From SAR324 cluster bacterium JCVI-SC AAA005 (GTDB taxonomy: Bacteria; SAR324; NAC60-12): DNA of 38,945 nt. This document shows positions 1-8,515 of the stretch, one piece after another (position 1 is the stretch's first letter; every line of letters begins with the position of its first letter). Under the pieces are notes generated by a model. The model saw nothing but the letters and a program-made list of their open reading frames with translations. It was not told where the DNA came from and searched no databases. A program made the translations under genes and the position numbers. The stretch covers positions 1-38,945 of the forward strand of contig AGAU01000076.1 of the NCBI GenBank assembly GCA_000224765.2, in the 5' to 3' direction.

Positions 1-1
1 G

Positions 2-94
2 CTGATTCACGTGCCTGAAGGTTCCCAACCGTTAAGATTTGGGCAATCAGTCAGGGTTCGACCCCTCGCACATCGCTTTGCTTTATTTGGTTAA
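2..94 (+). CDS. C-terminal end of an upstream gene, possibly an ABC-ATPase TOBE tail (partial)
   Basis: An open frame enters from the left edge and ends in TAA at 92-94, giving 30 residues. Its stop overlaps the lpxD start (TAATG), as expected for co-translated neighbours. The last residues ([18 protein letters not shown]) resemble the end of the TOBE domain in MalK/PotA-type transport ATPases, where a G-x-V-x-V strand is followed by a short segment ending in LF. That likeness is weak and is inference only; the rest of the gene lies outside the window. Confidence 0.5.
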   Translation: MIHVPEGSQPLRFGQSVRVRPLAHRFALFG

Positions 95-1161
95 TGAAAA
101 GAATTCGGCAAACCCTCACGCTTGAAGATTTGGCAAATCAACTTGATTTACCCTTCAGCGGCAAAGCCTCACTGGAATTGACTCATGCCTGTGGGCTGGA
201 TCAACTTAGACCTGGAGGGGTAGCTTACTTGGCTTCCGCTAGTGGATTGAGCAGCGTCCCTACCCCGAGAGGAATTCATCGAAATCATCATCATGATGAA
301 GAAATCAGAGGTGATGAAATTGCAGTGATTGTTCCAGCTGGTACCAAAGCCGAAGGTCGAAATTTTCTGTTTGCCCATGATCCACTTGTCGCCCACGTCA
401 AAGCAACAGCCCTGTTGCATCCCTTGCAACACCCTGAAGCACAAGTTCATCACTCGGCGATCTTGGGCGATAATGTTCAAATTGGTGAAAATGTTTGGAT
501 AGGTCCTCTGGTGGCACTCTACAATGGAGTTAGAGTTGGCTCAGGTAGCATTATACATGCTGGCTGTGTTCTGATGACAGATGCATTTCTTGGGGAAGAT
601 TGTGAATTGTTTCCAAAAGTTGTGGTGCAGGAAGAGTGCATTATTGGTAATCGTGTGATCCTCCAAAGTGGATCTGTGATTGGGGCAGATGGGCATGGTT
701 ATTTTCAAAGAGAGGGTGTCAATCAGAAAATCCCACAGGTGGGCCGTGTAGTAATTGAGGATGATGTTGAAATTGGCGCCAATACTACGGTTGATAGAGC
801 CCGTTTTACAGATACCGTCATTAAGGCTGGAAGCAAAATCGATAATCAGGTTCAGATTGCACACAATGTTGTGGTAGGTGAAAATGCGCTGATCTCTGCC
901 CAATCGGCTATAGGAGGAAGCGCTACTATTGGGCATCATTTGATTTTGGGTGGGCAAACTGGAATTCGAGACAACGTTGAGGTCGGTAATCATGTAACAG
1001 CTGTTGCTCGCTCGGTGATCACCACAAATATCGCCGATAAGCAGGTAGTGGGTGGAATGCCTTCAAGACCAGTTTCCCAGTGGCGCAAAACTCAAGCATT
1101 GATTCACCGACTTGAAGAACTCTTTGACCGGCTGAAAAATTTAGAATCCCGCTTGCCATGA
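94..1161 (+). CDS. lpxD: UDP-3-O-(3-hydroxyacyl)glucosamine N-acyltransferase LpxD
   Basis: LpxD transfers the second 3-hydroxyacyl chain, from acyl-ACP, to the 2-amino group of UDP-3-O-acyl-glucosamine, the third step of lipid A synthesis, in the cytoplasm. The 355 residues compare with about 340 in E. coli. Residues 1-110 form the uridine-binding N-domain. Residues 115-325 are a run of hexapeptide repeats (left-handed beta helix), for example around [14 protein letters not shown]. The catalytic His of the IAHN motif is His257, and GADGHGYF (197-204) matches the family GxDGFGY segment. A C-terminal helix (330-352) follows. The N-domain carries an odd His-rich stretch (61-67). Start ATG overlaps the stop of the previous gene. 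The usual neighbours fabZ, lpxA and bamA are not visible. The gene shows that the cell has an LPS-type outer membrane. Confidence 0.95.
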   Translation: MKRIRQTLTLEDLANQLDLPFSGKASLELTHACGLDQLRPGGVAYLASASGLSSVPTPRGIHRNHHHDEEIRGDEIAVIVPAGTKAEGRNFLFAHDPLVAHVKATALLHPLQHPEAQVHHSAILGDNVQIGENVWIGPLVALYNGVRVGSGSIIHAGCVLMTDAFLGEDCELFPKVVVQEECIIGNRVILQSGSVIGADGHGYFQREGVNQKIPQVGRVVIEDDVEIGANTTVDRARFTDTVIKAGSKIDNQVQIAHNVVVGENALISAQSAIGGSATIGHHLILGGQTGIRDNVEVGNHVTAVARSVITTNIADKQVVGGMPSRPVSQWRKTQALIHRLEELFDRLKNLESRLP

Positions 1162-1991
1162 CGGAGGAACCTTCCACCGTTGATTCAGAAAACCTTTCTG
1201 TTCAAAACTCTGAGATTTCTTCTCATCAAAGGGCTTCTTCCCAAGGAAAGCGCCTTTTTGGTCTCCTGATAGATCTTGTTCTGATTATCCTTATTCTCAA
1301 CACACTCGATAGCTTTCTTCGGCAGGAACACTGGGATCTTAAGCAGCAGACTCGAAGCTGGTTAGACCTCACTTGGTTCTATGGTGGGGTCATGCTTTTT
1401 TTAGTGTTTAGAGATCTTTCACAGAACGGCAGCCCTGGGAAGCGCATTTTGGGCATGTGTTTGCGTAAAATTGAAAATCTTCATGAAAGAGTGCCAAAAG
1501 ACAGATTATTCAAACGTAATTTGAGCTTGTTCATCCTTCCTTGGGAGGCTTGGGAAATCTTCAAAGATCCCTATGGAAGGCGCTTGGGAGATCGCTTAGC
1601 AGGTACGGTAGTCATTGATAATCCGAATGCGATGCGACCCATGCGCCGTCTATTGCTTTCTAACTTGTTGTTCTTTGGTTTTTTCGTCATTGCCTTGGGC
1701 CTGCAGCAACCAAACATGCGCAAGACCTCAGCTTTTCAAGTAGCTTATGAGGTGGTCAAGCAGGATTCAAGATACCTCGAATTACAAGCTGCGGGACTCA
1801 AATTAGAGGAACCAGAATTACATCTCGATTTTCGAGAAGATGTAGAGGATTCCAGAGTTCGTTTCAGGGTCAATCAAGATGAAAAGTCACAAATCTTTGA
1901 GGTCGTACTCACCTTGGTTAAAGAGCCATCACCTCATTGGGAGGTCAAAGGTTTGGAATTTCAGACCCTCAATCAAGACGAAAAGGATTAA
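1158..1991 (+). CDS. RDD-family inner-membrane protein with a C-terminal soluble domain
   Basis: ATG overlaps the lpxD stop by four bases, so the two are probably co-translated. Residues 26-157 show the RDD pattern: a first membrane segment beginning [10 protein letters not shown] (31-40) with Arg and Asp, a second at about 73-85, the [10 protein letters not shown] motif (91-100), and [11 protein letters not shown] (140-150) carrying the last conserved Asp. A further membrane helix lies at 166-182. Residues 188-277 form a soluble tail that is not part of the RDD fold. It starts [12 protein letters not shown] and ends in WEVKGLEF, which recalls Coa1/Tim21-like domains; that comparison is mine and unverified. 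RDD proteins have no single known role; some affect ion or pH homeostasis. The position after lpxD gives no clear functional link. Confidence 0.8.
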   Translation: MTEEPSTVDSENLSVQNSEISSHQRASSQGKRLFGLLIDLVLIILILNTLDSFLRQEHWDLKQQTRSWLDLTWFYGGVMLFLVFRDLSQNGSPGKRILGMCLRKIENLHERVPKDRLFKRNLSLFILPWEAWEIFKDPYGRRLGDRLAGTVVIDNPNAMRPMRRLLLSNLLFFGFFVIALGLQQPNMRKTSAFQVAYEVVKQDSRYLELQAAGLKLEEPELHLDFREDVEDSRVRFRVNQDEKSQIFEVVLTLVKEPSPHWEVKGLEFQTLNQDEKD

Positions 1992-2010
1992 GCAAAACTG
2001 TAAAGAGCGG

Positions 2011-2040
2011 TTGCCACATATATTAAGAGCATGGTAAAAT
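2011..2040 (+). promoter_or_regulatory. Putative sigma70-type promoter for the cimA run
   Basis: TTGCCA (2011-2016) and TAAAAT (2035-2040) are separated by 18 bp, in the 83-bp gap between the RDD gene and cimA. A start site near 2047 would leave a leader of about 28 nt that holds the AGAAGGA ribosome site. Seen in sequence only; no expression evidence. Confidence 0.5.
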
Positions 2041-2074
2041 CTGATTTTTCAGAATTTCTTAGAAGGATAGAGTA

Positions 2075-3628
2075 ATGGATCTCGCTGGTGAACATATTTA
2101 CTTGATGGACACAACCCTTCGTGATGGTGAGCAAACCCAAGGAGTCTCGTTTACACCTTCTGAGAAGATGAATATCGCGAAGGCTCTACTTCAGAGAGTT
2201 GGGGTTGATAGACTTGAAATTGCTTCAGCGAGAATCTCTCAGGGAGAGCAAGAAGCTGTTGAAAATATAGCAGGTTGGGCAAGTAGCCAAGGGCTTCTGG
2301 ATCGTGTAGAAGTTCTCGGTTTTTGTGATCATAAGAGAAGTGTCGACTGGATTGTCAACTCTGGTGCCAGAGTAATAAATTTACTAACCAAAGGCAGTGA
2401 AAACCACTGCAAGAATCAGCTTCGGAAAACACTTGAAGAACATGCTGCGGACATACGCTTAACTGTCGAATACGCACAAAGTAGAGGCCTGAAGGTAAAT
2501 ATTTATCTCGAGGATTGGTCAAATGGCTATCGAGATAAGCCAGAATATGTTTACAACCTAATGAAGTACTTGGAAAAGTTAGATATCAAGCACATCATGC
2601 TCCCTGACACGCTTGGAGTGCTATCTCCGGATGAAGTTTTTAATAGCTTGAAGGACATGACCTCTAGATTTCCATGGGCCCCTATCGATTTTCATCCTCA
2701 CAACGACTACGGTTTGGCCACCGCAAACTGCCTTTACGCAGTTAAAGCCGGGATTCGCAACCTGCATTGCACAATGAATTGCCTTGGTGAAAGAGCTGGA
2801 AATGTGTCACTTGCTGAAATTGCAGTGGTCCTTCGTGATAAGTTGGGGGTTCACTTAAGCATTGACGAAACGAGCTTGGTACCAGTGAGCGAGATGATCG
2901 AGAACTTCTCGGGGAAGAGATTGGCTACCAATTCCCCGGTAGTAGGTACAGACGTGTTTACGCAAACAAGTGGCATTCACGCTGATGGAGATAGGAAAGG
3001 TGGTCTCTATCACAATCCTATTCAGCCCGAACGTTTTGGAAGAATTCGAAGTTATGCATTGGGGAAAATGAGTGGCAAAGCCTCTCTTGTAAAAAATCTG
3101 GAGATCCTAGGCCTACAACTTTCCGAGGAAAATCTAAGAAAGGTATTGGAAAGAATCGTACAGCTTGGGGACTCCAAGAAAAATCTGACACCAGCTGATT
3201 TACCTTTCATTGTTACTGACGTCCTGGATGATAATGGGAATCAGCGACTCCGCTTGGAAGGTTGCAGCATCCAGAGTGGTTTGAATCTCAAGTCCACTGC
3301 TTCTGTTTGCTTAAGTTGGGACGAAAAGGAATACACAGAAGCAGGATCAGGTATTGGTGGATACGATGCTTTTATGAATGCTATCAAGAAGATCCTCAAA
3401 CGCCGTCAAATCATCTGTCCAGACTTGGTGGACTATGAAATTCGGATTCCCCGAAGTGGAAAAACTGATGCGTTGACCGAGGCAGTGATCACCTGGAAGA
3501 TGAGTGAGCGTCAACTCCAAACGATTGGTGTGGATGGAGACCAAGTTATGGCAGCAGTTAATGCAACCTTGAAAATGCTAAATTTACTAATGCTACAGAA
3601 TCAAGCAAAGGCTGAATCAGCAGCCTGA
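2075..3628 (+). CDS. cimA: (R)-citramalate synthase, Leptospira type
   Basis: Condenses pyruvate and acetyl-CoA to (R)-citramalate, the first step of threonine-independent isoleucine synthesis. The 517 residues carry a TIM-barrel catalytic domain (about 1-325) and a C-terminal LeuA-type allosteric domain (about 390-510). Catalytic and metal residues are present at the same numbers recalled for the Leptospira interrogans enzyme: Arg16-Asp17 (TLRDGEQ), His207 and His209 (DFHPHN), Tyr312. The pocket residues that favour pyruvate over 2-oxoisovalerate, Leu81, Leu104 and Tyr144, are also kept. This argues for citramalate synthase rather than LeuA, although such genes are often labelled 2-isopropylmalate synthase. 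The regulatory domain suggests feedback inhibition by isoleucine. Ribosome site AGAAGGA lies just upstream of ATG. First gene of a plus-strand run reaching 9594. Confidence 0.9.
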   Translation: MDLAGEHIYLMDTTLRDGEQTQGVSFTPSEKMNIAKALLQRVGVDRLEIASARISQGEQEAVENIAGWASSQGLLDRVEVLGFCDHKRSVDWIVNSGARVINLLTKGSENHCKNQLRKTLEEHAADIRLTVEYAQSRGLKVNIYLEDWSNGYRDKPEYVYNLMKYLEKLDIKHIMLPDTLGVLSPDEVFNSLKDMTSRFPWAPIDFHPHNDYGLATANCLYAVKAGIRNLHCTMNCLGERAGNVSLAEIAVVLRDKLGVHLSIDETSLVPVSEMIENFSGKRLATNSPVVGTDVFTQTSGIHADGDRKGGLYHNPIQPERFGRIRSYALGKMSGKASLVKNLEILGLQLSEENLRKVLERIVQLGDSKKNLTPADLPFIVTDVLDDNGNQRLRLEGCSIQSGLNLKSTASVCLSWDEKEYTEAGSGIGGYDAFMNAIKKILKRRQIICPDLVDYEIRIPRSGKTDALTEAVITWKMSERQLQTIGVDGDQVMAAVNATLKMLNLLMLQNQAKAESAA

Positions 3629-3631
3629 CTT

Positions 3632-4975
3632 TTGAAAGTGTACTTTAAGATTATTGAATCTCCCTGCCCGGAGAATTCTGATTTCCAAAATACTCTATTT
3701 GTTCCCATCACTGGAAATCCGGCAGGTTACCACCACCTAGTTTTGGCTGAGTTGGCTTTAAGACAAAGGCCTGCGCTATCAAAGGTGGTTTACCTCCTCT
3801 CAAATGGTAATCATCCAGATCCCTCTAAAAGATCAGTAACCCTCCCCAAAGACTGTCGTCTCCAACTGATGCAGGACTTGCTAGTAAGTTTGCATCAAAG
3901 TTCTGGAACTCGACTCAATGTCATTGTTGATCAAGTCGGAGAAACTCTTCGTCTTCGCCAAGTAAAGTTATTCATTTCGATCAGCGAATTTTTGAGGGAA
4001 GGCGAAGTTAAACTTTTGGATAATGTCAAAAATATTCTCTCATCTGTCCAGCCTTATCACAGATCCAAAAATAAGCTGATTCAGATTTTGGTCGGCAGTG
4101 ACTTGATCAACAGAATGCAGGACCCGAAAATATTTTCTGAAACTGACTTGAAAGAGATGTCGAGCTTGGTGGAATGGTTGGTAGTACCTCGGCCTGGTGA
4201 GCGAATTCCTGATAGTTTTGACAATGGACTATCTCTGAAACAGAAAATTCTGGATCCCGAACACTTACCTAAAGGCCTTAAAAGCTATTTAAATCTTTCA
4301 TCAACAGTAATTCGTCGAGCAGTATCATGTGGACAGCAACTACAAGCTTATCTGCCTGAAAAGGCAATTAAGCGTCTTGAGGATTATGATGAGAGGGGGA
4401 TTTCAAAAAAAACTTCTAAGGTCAGTGAGTGGGAAGCCAGAATTCAGGAATTAGATAGAGATCTGCTGGAAATTAGTCGAAAGGTTTTTTGGCAACTTTT
4501 TGAGAGAAACAATCCTCCAAAAATCTATTTTATTGAGACAAGCGCTGGTGGACGGATAGCAGGATCCTTCATTGGGTTACCCGGTTCCTCCAGATTCGTG
4601 CTTGGCTCTCAGATCGCTTATGCAAATTCCATTAAAGAACAATTAATTGGAAGATTTCTTGGGCCTCAGGAATCAAGCCTTTCTGAGAAATTGACAAAAG
4701 AGATGGCTTTGGCTGCAATGGAAAAAACTGGAGCAGACCTAGTGCTTGCAGAAAACGGGATGGCTGGTCCTCCCGATGGAACCCTGCGTAGCACAAAGAA
4801 TGGGATTGCTCACGTGGTGCTTATCCAAAAGTCAGAATTGATAGAGCAGCCATATCAGCAAATTCATGAAGTAGTTCAGGAAAATCCATTCTTCACCAAA
4901 CAGGAGCACCAACTTTGCTTCGCGATTTCTTCTATTTCTTTGCTTTCTAAACAATTTGATTCTAATCCTTCCTAA
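3632..4975 (+). CDS. Fusion: NadD/NMNAT-like nucleotidyltransferase + CinA/PncC amidase domain
   Basis: TTG start three bases after the cimA stop; no ATG occurs early in the frame and no strong ribosome site is seen, so coupling to cimA is likely. Residues 21-250 look like a nicotinamide/nicotinate mononucleotide adenylyltransferase: TGNPAGYHHLVLAELAL (27-43) is a variant of the nucleotidyltransferase HxGH region, LVGSD (153-157) matches the central strand, and LSSTVIRR (222-229) is the SSTxIR motif. Residues 268-440 are a CinA C-terminal (PncC) domain: ETSAGGRIAGSFIGLPGSS (302-320), then AYAN (329-332), and a NGMAGPPDGT segment. In classical PncC (NMN deamidase) the first motif is ESCTGG with Ser as nucleophile; here Thr occupies that place and Ser the next, so activity may be changed or lost. 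Both halves would act on NMN/NaMN in NAD salvage. Role inferred from domains. Confidence 0.75.
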   Translation: MKVYFKIIESPCPENSDFQNTLFVPITGNPAGYHHLVLAELALRQRPALSKVVYLLSNGNHPDPSKRSVTLPKDCRLQLMQDLLVSLHQSSGTRLNVIVDQVGETLRLRQVKLFISISEFLREGEVKLLDNVKNILSSVQPYHRSKNKLIQILVGSDLINRMQDPKIFSETDLKEMSSLVEWLVVPRPGERIPDSFDNGLSLKQKILDPEHLPKGLKSYLNLSSTVIRRAVSCGQQLQAYLPEKAIKRLEDYDERGISKKTSKVSEWEARIQELDRDLLEISRKVFWQLFERNNPPKIYFIETSAGGRIAGSFIGLPGSSRFVLGSQIAYANSIKEQLIGRFLGPQESSLSEKLTKEMALAAMEKTGADLVLAENGMAGPPDGTLRSTKNGIAHVVLIQKSELIEQPYQQIHEVVQENPFFTKQEHQLCFAISSISLLSKQFDSNPS

Positions 4976-4983
4976 TTAAGCCA

Positions 4984-5703
4984 TTGACCTACCATCTTCC
5001 ATCGACCTCCGAGAAAGCCGAATACGTTAGCTGCAAATTCAATGAAATTGCGTTGAAGTATGATCGCTTCAATGACCTCATTACTTTTGGAATGCATCGT
5101 TATTGGAAACGTTTTGTTGCCCGTCAGACAGGGCTTCGCGAAGGAGAACGCTGCCTTGATCTCTGTTGTGGAACTGGAGACATTGCTAGATCTGTCATCA
5201 AGCAGCATCCTTATGCAGAAGTGACAGGGGTTGATTTTGCAGCATCCATGTTGGAGATAGCTGGAGTTCGGACAAAAGTTTACTCGGTCCAATGGATCCA
5301 GGGGGATGCGCTGAGTCTTCCTTTCCCAGATGGATGGTTTGCTGCGGTGACCGTTGGTTATGGACTGCGAAACCTAGATGATCTTACGAAGGGGCTCTTG
5401 GAGATAAGGCGAATCTTGCAACCAGGAGGGGTCTTGGTTAGTCTTGATGTCGGGAAAGTTCGGCTTCCAGTTATAGATGTATTGAGTCGTTTCTACTTCT
5501 TTAAGTTGGTGCCCAAGATCGGTGAATGGCTGATGCCAGAGCAGGAAATGTTCACCTATCTTCCCCAGTCTTCTCTAAAGTATCCTGATCAAGAAACTCT
5601 TAAGCGGAAACTACTGGAAGTCGGTTTTCATCAGGCGCACTACTATGATTTTGTGTTTGGTGCCTCGACAGTTCACGTTGCTTACAAAACCTCTGCTCCC
5701 TGA
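4984..5703 (+). CDS. ubiE: UbiE/MenG-type quinone C-methyltransferase
   Basis: SAM-dependent C-methylation of demethylmenaquinone and/or the ubiquinone precursor. 239 residues, usual for the family. Hallmarks: KFNEIALKYDRFNDLITFGMHRYWKR (signature at about 18-43), motif I LDLCCGTGDIA (60-70), VTGVDFAASML (about 79-89), GYGLRNLDDLTKG, and the C-terminal PDQETLKRKLLEVGF. Which quinone is made cannot be told from this window; menG would be the name if only menaquinone is present. Start is TTG eight bases after the previous stop, without a clear ribosome site; no ATG lies before the conserved N-terminus. Part of the cimA-recN run. Confidence 0.9.
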   Translation: MTYHLPSTSEKAEYVSCKFNEIALKYDRFNDLITFGMHRYWKRFVARQTGLREGERCLDLCCGTGDIARSVIKQHPYAEVTGVDFAASMLEIAGVRTKVYSVQWIQGDALSLPFPDGWFAAVTVGYGLRNLDDLTKGLLEIRRILQPGGVLVSLDVGKVRLPVIDVLSRFYFFKLVPKIGEWLMPEQEMFTYLPQSSLKYPDQETLKRKLLEVGFHQAHYYDFVFGASTVHVAYKTSAP

Positions 5704-5714
5704 AGGAAGCAATC

Positions 5715-6809
5715 ATGGAATCATTGGAACAACAATTCACGTCCGTTCTTGCTGAAATCGAAGTTGATGGAATGCCTCTCACGGAAACAGAAATTGTTCA
5801 TAGCTGTGTTGTCAACAATGACTTCGCGAAATTCACGATTGTTCTTCCTTTGGAGTCAAGATTACGTCAGATCCTACCAACTCAAATTGAGGAGAATATC
5901 CGAAACTTAACAATTGTTTCTCGTGTAGCGGTTGAAGTCTTGGAGAAAGCCCCTGTTGATGATGAGCCAACGGAAGATACGGCTGCCACCCCTGAGAAAG
6001 AAAACAGTAGAAGCGCTCGGCAGCCTCAAAGAACTGCTTATCTTCAAAATTATGATGCGGTTTTAGCTGTTGCTAGTGGCAAGGGTGGGGTTGGAAAATC
6101 GACTGTATCCCTAAATTTAGCTCTGGCCCTCCAGCAAAAAGGATTTAGCGTAAGTTTTTTTGATGCCGATATTTATGGTCCAAGTTTCCCAATTATGACG
6201 GGTCTGCGGGGAGTGAAACCAGAACTCCGTGAAGAAAACTTAATGCCCCTAGAGGTTATGGGCTTATATGCGATGTCGATTGGTAATCTGATTGATGATG
6301 AGGCGGCAATGGTCTGGAGAGGACCGATGGTTCATCAGGCAGTAGAGCAGCTCCTTCGAGATACAGCCTGGCCTGGTGGAGATATACTGATTATCGACAT
6401 GCCTCCAGGAACTGGGGATGTTCAACTCAGCATTTCACAGCTTTGTGAATTGGCAGGTGCCATTGTGGTTTCCACTCCACAAGACATGGCCTTGGTGGAT
6501 GCTTATAAAGCAATTACTATGTTTTCCAAGGTTGATATTCCCATCGTCGGCATTGTTGAAAATATGAGCTATTTCGCCTGTCCTCATTGTGGCGAAAAAA
6601 CAGCTATCTTCAGCCAACATGGTGCTGTAGAAGCTTGCCATAAATACGAAGTTCCTTTTCTTGGTGCTATTCCCTTGGAACTAGCCGTTCGTGAAGGGGG
6701 TGACCTAGGCAAGCCCATAATGAACCAAGCCCCATCCGAAAGCCCTGCTGCAAAAGCATTCCGTTTAATCGCTGATAATGTGATCTCATCACTTGACGAC
6801 CTTTACTGA
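5715..6809 (+). CDS. mrp: Mrp/ApbC-type iron-sulfur cluster carrier ATPase
   Basis: Cytoplasmic P-loop ATPase that carries and transfers Fe-S clusters to apo-proteins. 364 residues. Residues 1-80 are a MIP18/DUF59-like N-domain, followed by an acidic linker (81-108). Deviant Walker A SGKGGVGKST (121-130), FDADIYG (149-155), IIDMPPGTGD (226-235) and the CPHC cluster-binding motif (Cys289, Cys292) are all present. ATG has AGGAAG seven bases upstream. It sits between quinone methylation and DNA-repair genes. Clients could include Fe-S enzymes such as a formate dehydrogenase, but nothing here shows that. Confidence 0.93.
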   Translation: MESLEQQFTSVLAEIEVDGMPLTETEIVHSCVVNNDFAKFTIVLPLESRLRQILPTQIEENIRNLTIVSRVAVEVLEKAPVDDEPTEDTAATPEKENSRSARQPQRTAYLQNYDAVLAVASGKGGVGKSTVSLNLALALQQKGFSVSFFDADIYGPSFPIMTGLRGVKPELREENLMPLEVMGLYAMSIGNLIDDEAAMVWRGPMVHQAVEQLLRDTAWPGGDILIIDMPPGTGDVQLSISQLCELAGAIVVSTPQDMALVDAYKAITMFSKVDIPIVGIVENMSYFACPHCGEKTAIFSQHGAVEACHKYEVPFLGAIPLELAVREGGDLGKPIMNQAPSESPAAKAFRLIADNVISSLDDLY

Positions 6810-6826
6810 ATCACTAATGGGCAATT

Positions 6827-8515
6827 ATGCTGCTGCATTTGCGGATTCAGAATTTAGCAACAATTGAAAATCTAGAAATCGATTTTTTCGATGGCTTTTC
6901 CATCATGACTGGAGAAACTGGTGCTGGAAAATCTATCATGATTGATGGTATTCAATTACTAGTTGGGTACCGTGCAGATTTTGGATTGATTAGACAGGGT
7001 TCATCAAAAGCGCTGGTGGAAGGGATATTTGATATCTCAAAACAACCTGAATTGAAACGATTGCTTAGTGAATTGGAAATACCTCATGAAAATGAACTCT
7101 TGATTCGCCGTGTGCTCAACACAAACAACCGTCAGAAACGCCTCCTCAACGACACTTCTGTCACCCAAGGCTCGCTTGTAGAAGTCGGACGCAGACTTGT
7201 TCATATCCATGGCCAATATGATAACCAAGCACTTCTTGATTCAACCGGTCATTTAGATTTTTTAGATGCTTTTGGAAATCTATTCCCCAAAAGAGAGACA
7301 ATCCGAGAAGTTCATCAAAAATGGACTAAGAAGCGACGTGAGCAGGAAGAGTGGCAGGAAAAGTTAGCTAACCGGACAGATCGACTGATGCTTTTAGAGG
7401 CACAGTTTCAAGAGCTATCAAGCCTCAATCTAGAACCTCAAGAAATGGATGACCTTGAGGCAGAGTCCAAAATGCTTGCTCATGCGGAACAGCTTCTTAA
7501 CCTATATGGAGGAATGCAGAGGACTCTTTATGAAGAAGACGGTTCTATTGTGGAGGTGTTAAGTAGCTTGAAGAGGCAGTTACAAGATGCTGCAGGCATG
7601 GATCCCGGTTGCACAATACTTCTTGAGAATCTTGATCAGTCACTTCTTCAACTAGATGAATTGAGCCAGTCATTAAGACATCGACAAGACCGAATTGAAG
7701 ACAACCCTGAACGCTTGGCTTGGGTCAATGCTCGTTTAAGCTTACTCCAAACAATGCAGCGCAAGTATCGGGTAACAAATACTGCTCAGCTTATTGAACT
7801 CTGCGAACGACATCAACAGGAACTACAAGGCCTCCAAAATCTGAAAGAGGATGCGTCAACTCTAGAGAATGAAATCCATGAATTACTCACGACTCTTAGA
7901 GAACAGTCGACAAATCTATCTTCAGAAAGAAAAAAGGTAGCTAAGAAACTTGATGAAGCGATCAGTAAGGAATTGAGAGAGCTTGGAATGAATCGAGCAG
8001 AATTCAAAACTTCTTTTGAAAATAAATATGATGATTCAATCAGCTCGAATGGTTCTGATCGAGTAGAATTCATGCTCTCTGTCAATGCTGGGCAGCCATT
8101 GCGTCCACTCGTAAGAATTGCTTCTGGGGGAGAGTTATCCAGAGTGATGTTGGCAATTCAGACTATACTAACCACTGACGCTGTGGAAACTTTAGTCTTT
8201 GATGAGGTCGATACAGGCGTAAGTGGAAGGATTGCCGAGACAGTTGGAAGAAAATTATCAGATCTAGGAAAACGGCAACAGACGCTTTGCATTACTCATC
8301 TTCCACAAATCGCAGCATTCGCAGAGCACCATTATGCAGTCACTAAATCAACAGAAAAGGATCAAACCTATACTCAAATTGCAGATCTAGACAATCAACA
8401 GGCGATCATTGAAATTGCTCGACTCCTTGATGGATCAGAAATTACAAAACAAGCATTAAAATTGGCGCGTGAGATGCGAAAGCGATCACATTCAATATCT
8501 CCAAACCAGAATTGA
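6827..8515 (+). CDS. recN: DNA repair protein RecN
   Basis: SMC-like ATPase that acts early in double-strand-break repair. 562 residues, normal length. Walker A GETGAGKS (29-36), the RecN-specific HGQYDNQALLD (128-138), a central coiled coil (about 155-380), the ABC signature ASGGELSR (432-439), Walker B LVFDEVDTGVSG (456-467) and THLPQIAAFAEHH (490-502). Expected to be DNA-damage induced, but no LexA-type box is evident just upstream; the gene follows mrp by 17 bp and seems to ride on the upstream promoter. The stop overlaps the TTG codon that may start the next gene. Confidence 0.95.
   Translation: MLLHLRIQNLATIENLEIDFFDGFSIMTGETGAGKSIMIDGIQLLVGYRADFGLIRQGSSKALVEGIFDISKQPELKRLLSELEIPHENELLIRRVLNTNNRQKRLLNDTSVTQGSLVEVGRRLVHIHGQYDNQALLDSTGHLDFLDAFGNLFPKRETIREVHQKWTKKRREQEEWQEKLANRTDRLMLLEAQFQELSSLNLEPQEMDDLEAESKMLAHAEQLLNLYGGMQRTLYEEDGSIVEVLSSLKRQLQDAAGMDPGCTILLENLDQSLLQLDELSQSLRHRQDRIEDNPERLAWVNARLSLLQTMQRKYRVTNTAQLIELCERHQQELQGLQNLKEDASTLENEIHELLTTLREQSTNLSSERKKVAKKLDEAISKELRELGMNRAEFKTSFENKYDDSISSNGSDRVEFMLSVNAGQPLRPLVRIASGGELSRVMLAIQTILTTDAVETLVFDEVDTGVSGRIAETVGRKLSDLGKRQQTLCITHLPQIAAFAEHHYAVTKSTEKDQTYTQIADLDNQQAIIEIARLLDGSEITKQALKLAREMRKRSHSISPNQN

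Noticed and set aside
40..76. tRNA-like T-arm (GGGTTCGACCCC) at the left edge
   Set aside because: The stem mispairs, no acceptor/CCA end follows, and the stretch lies inside an open frame ending at the lpxD start.
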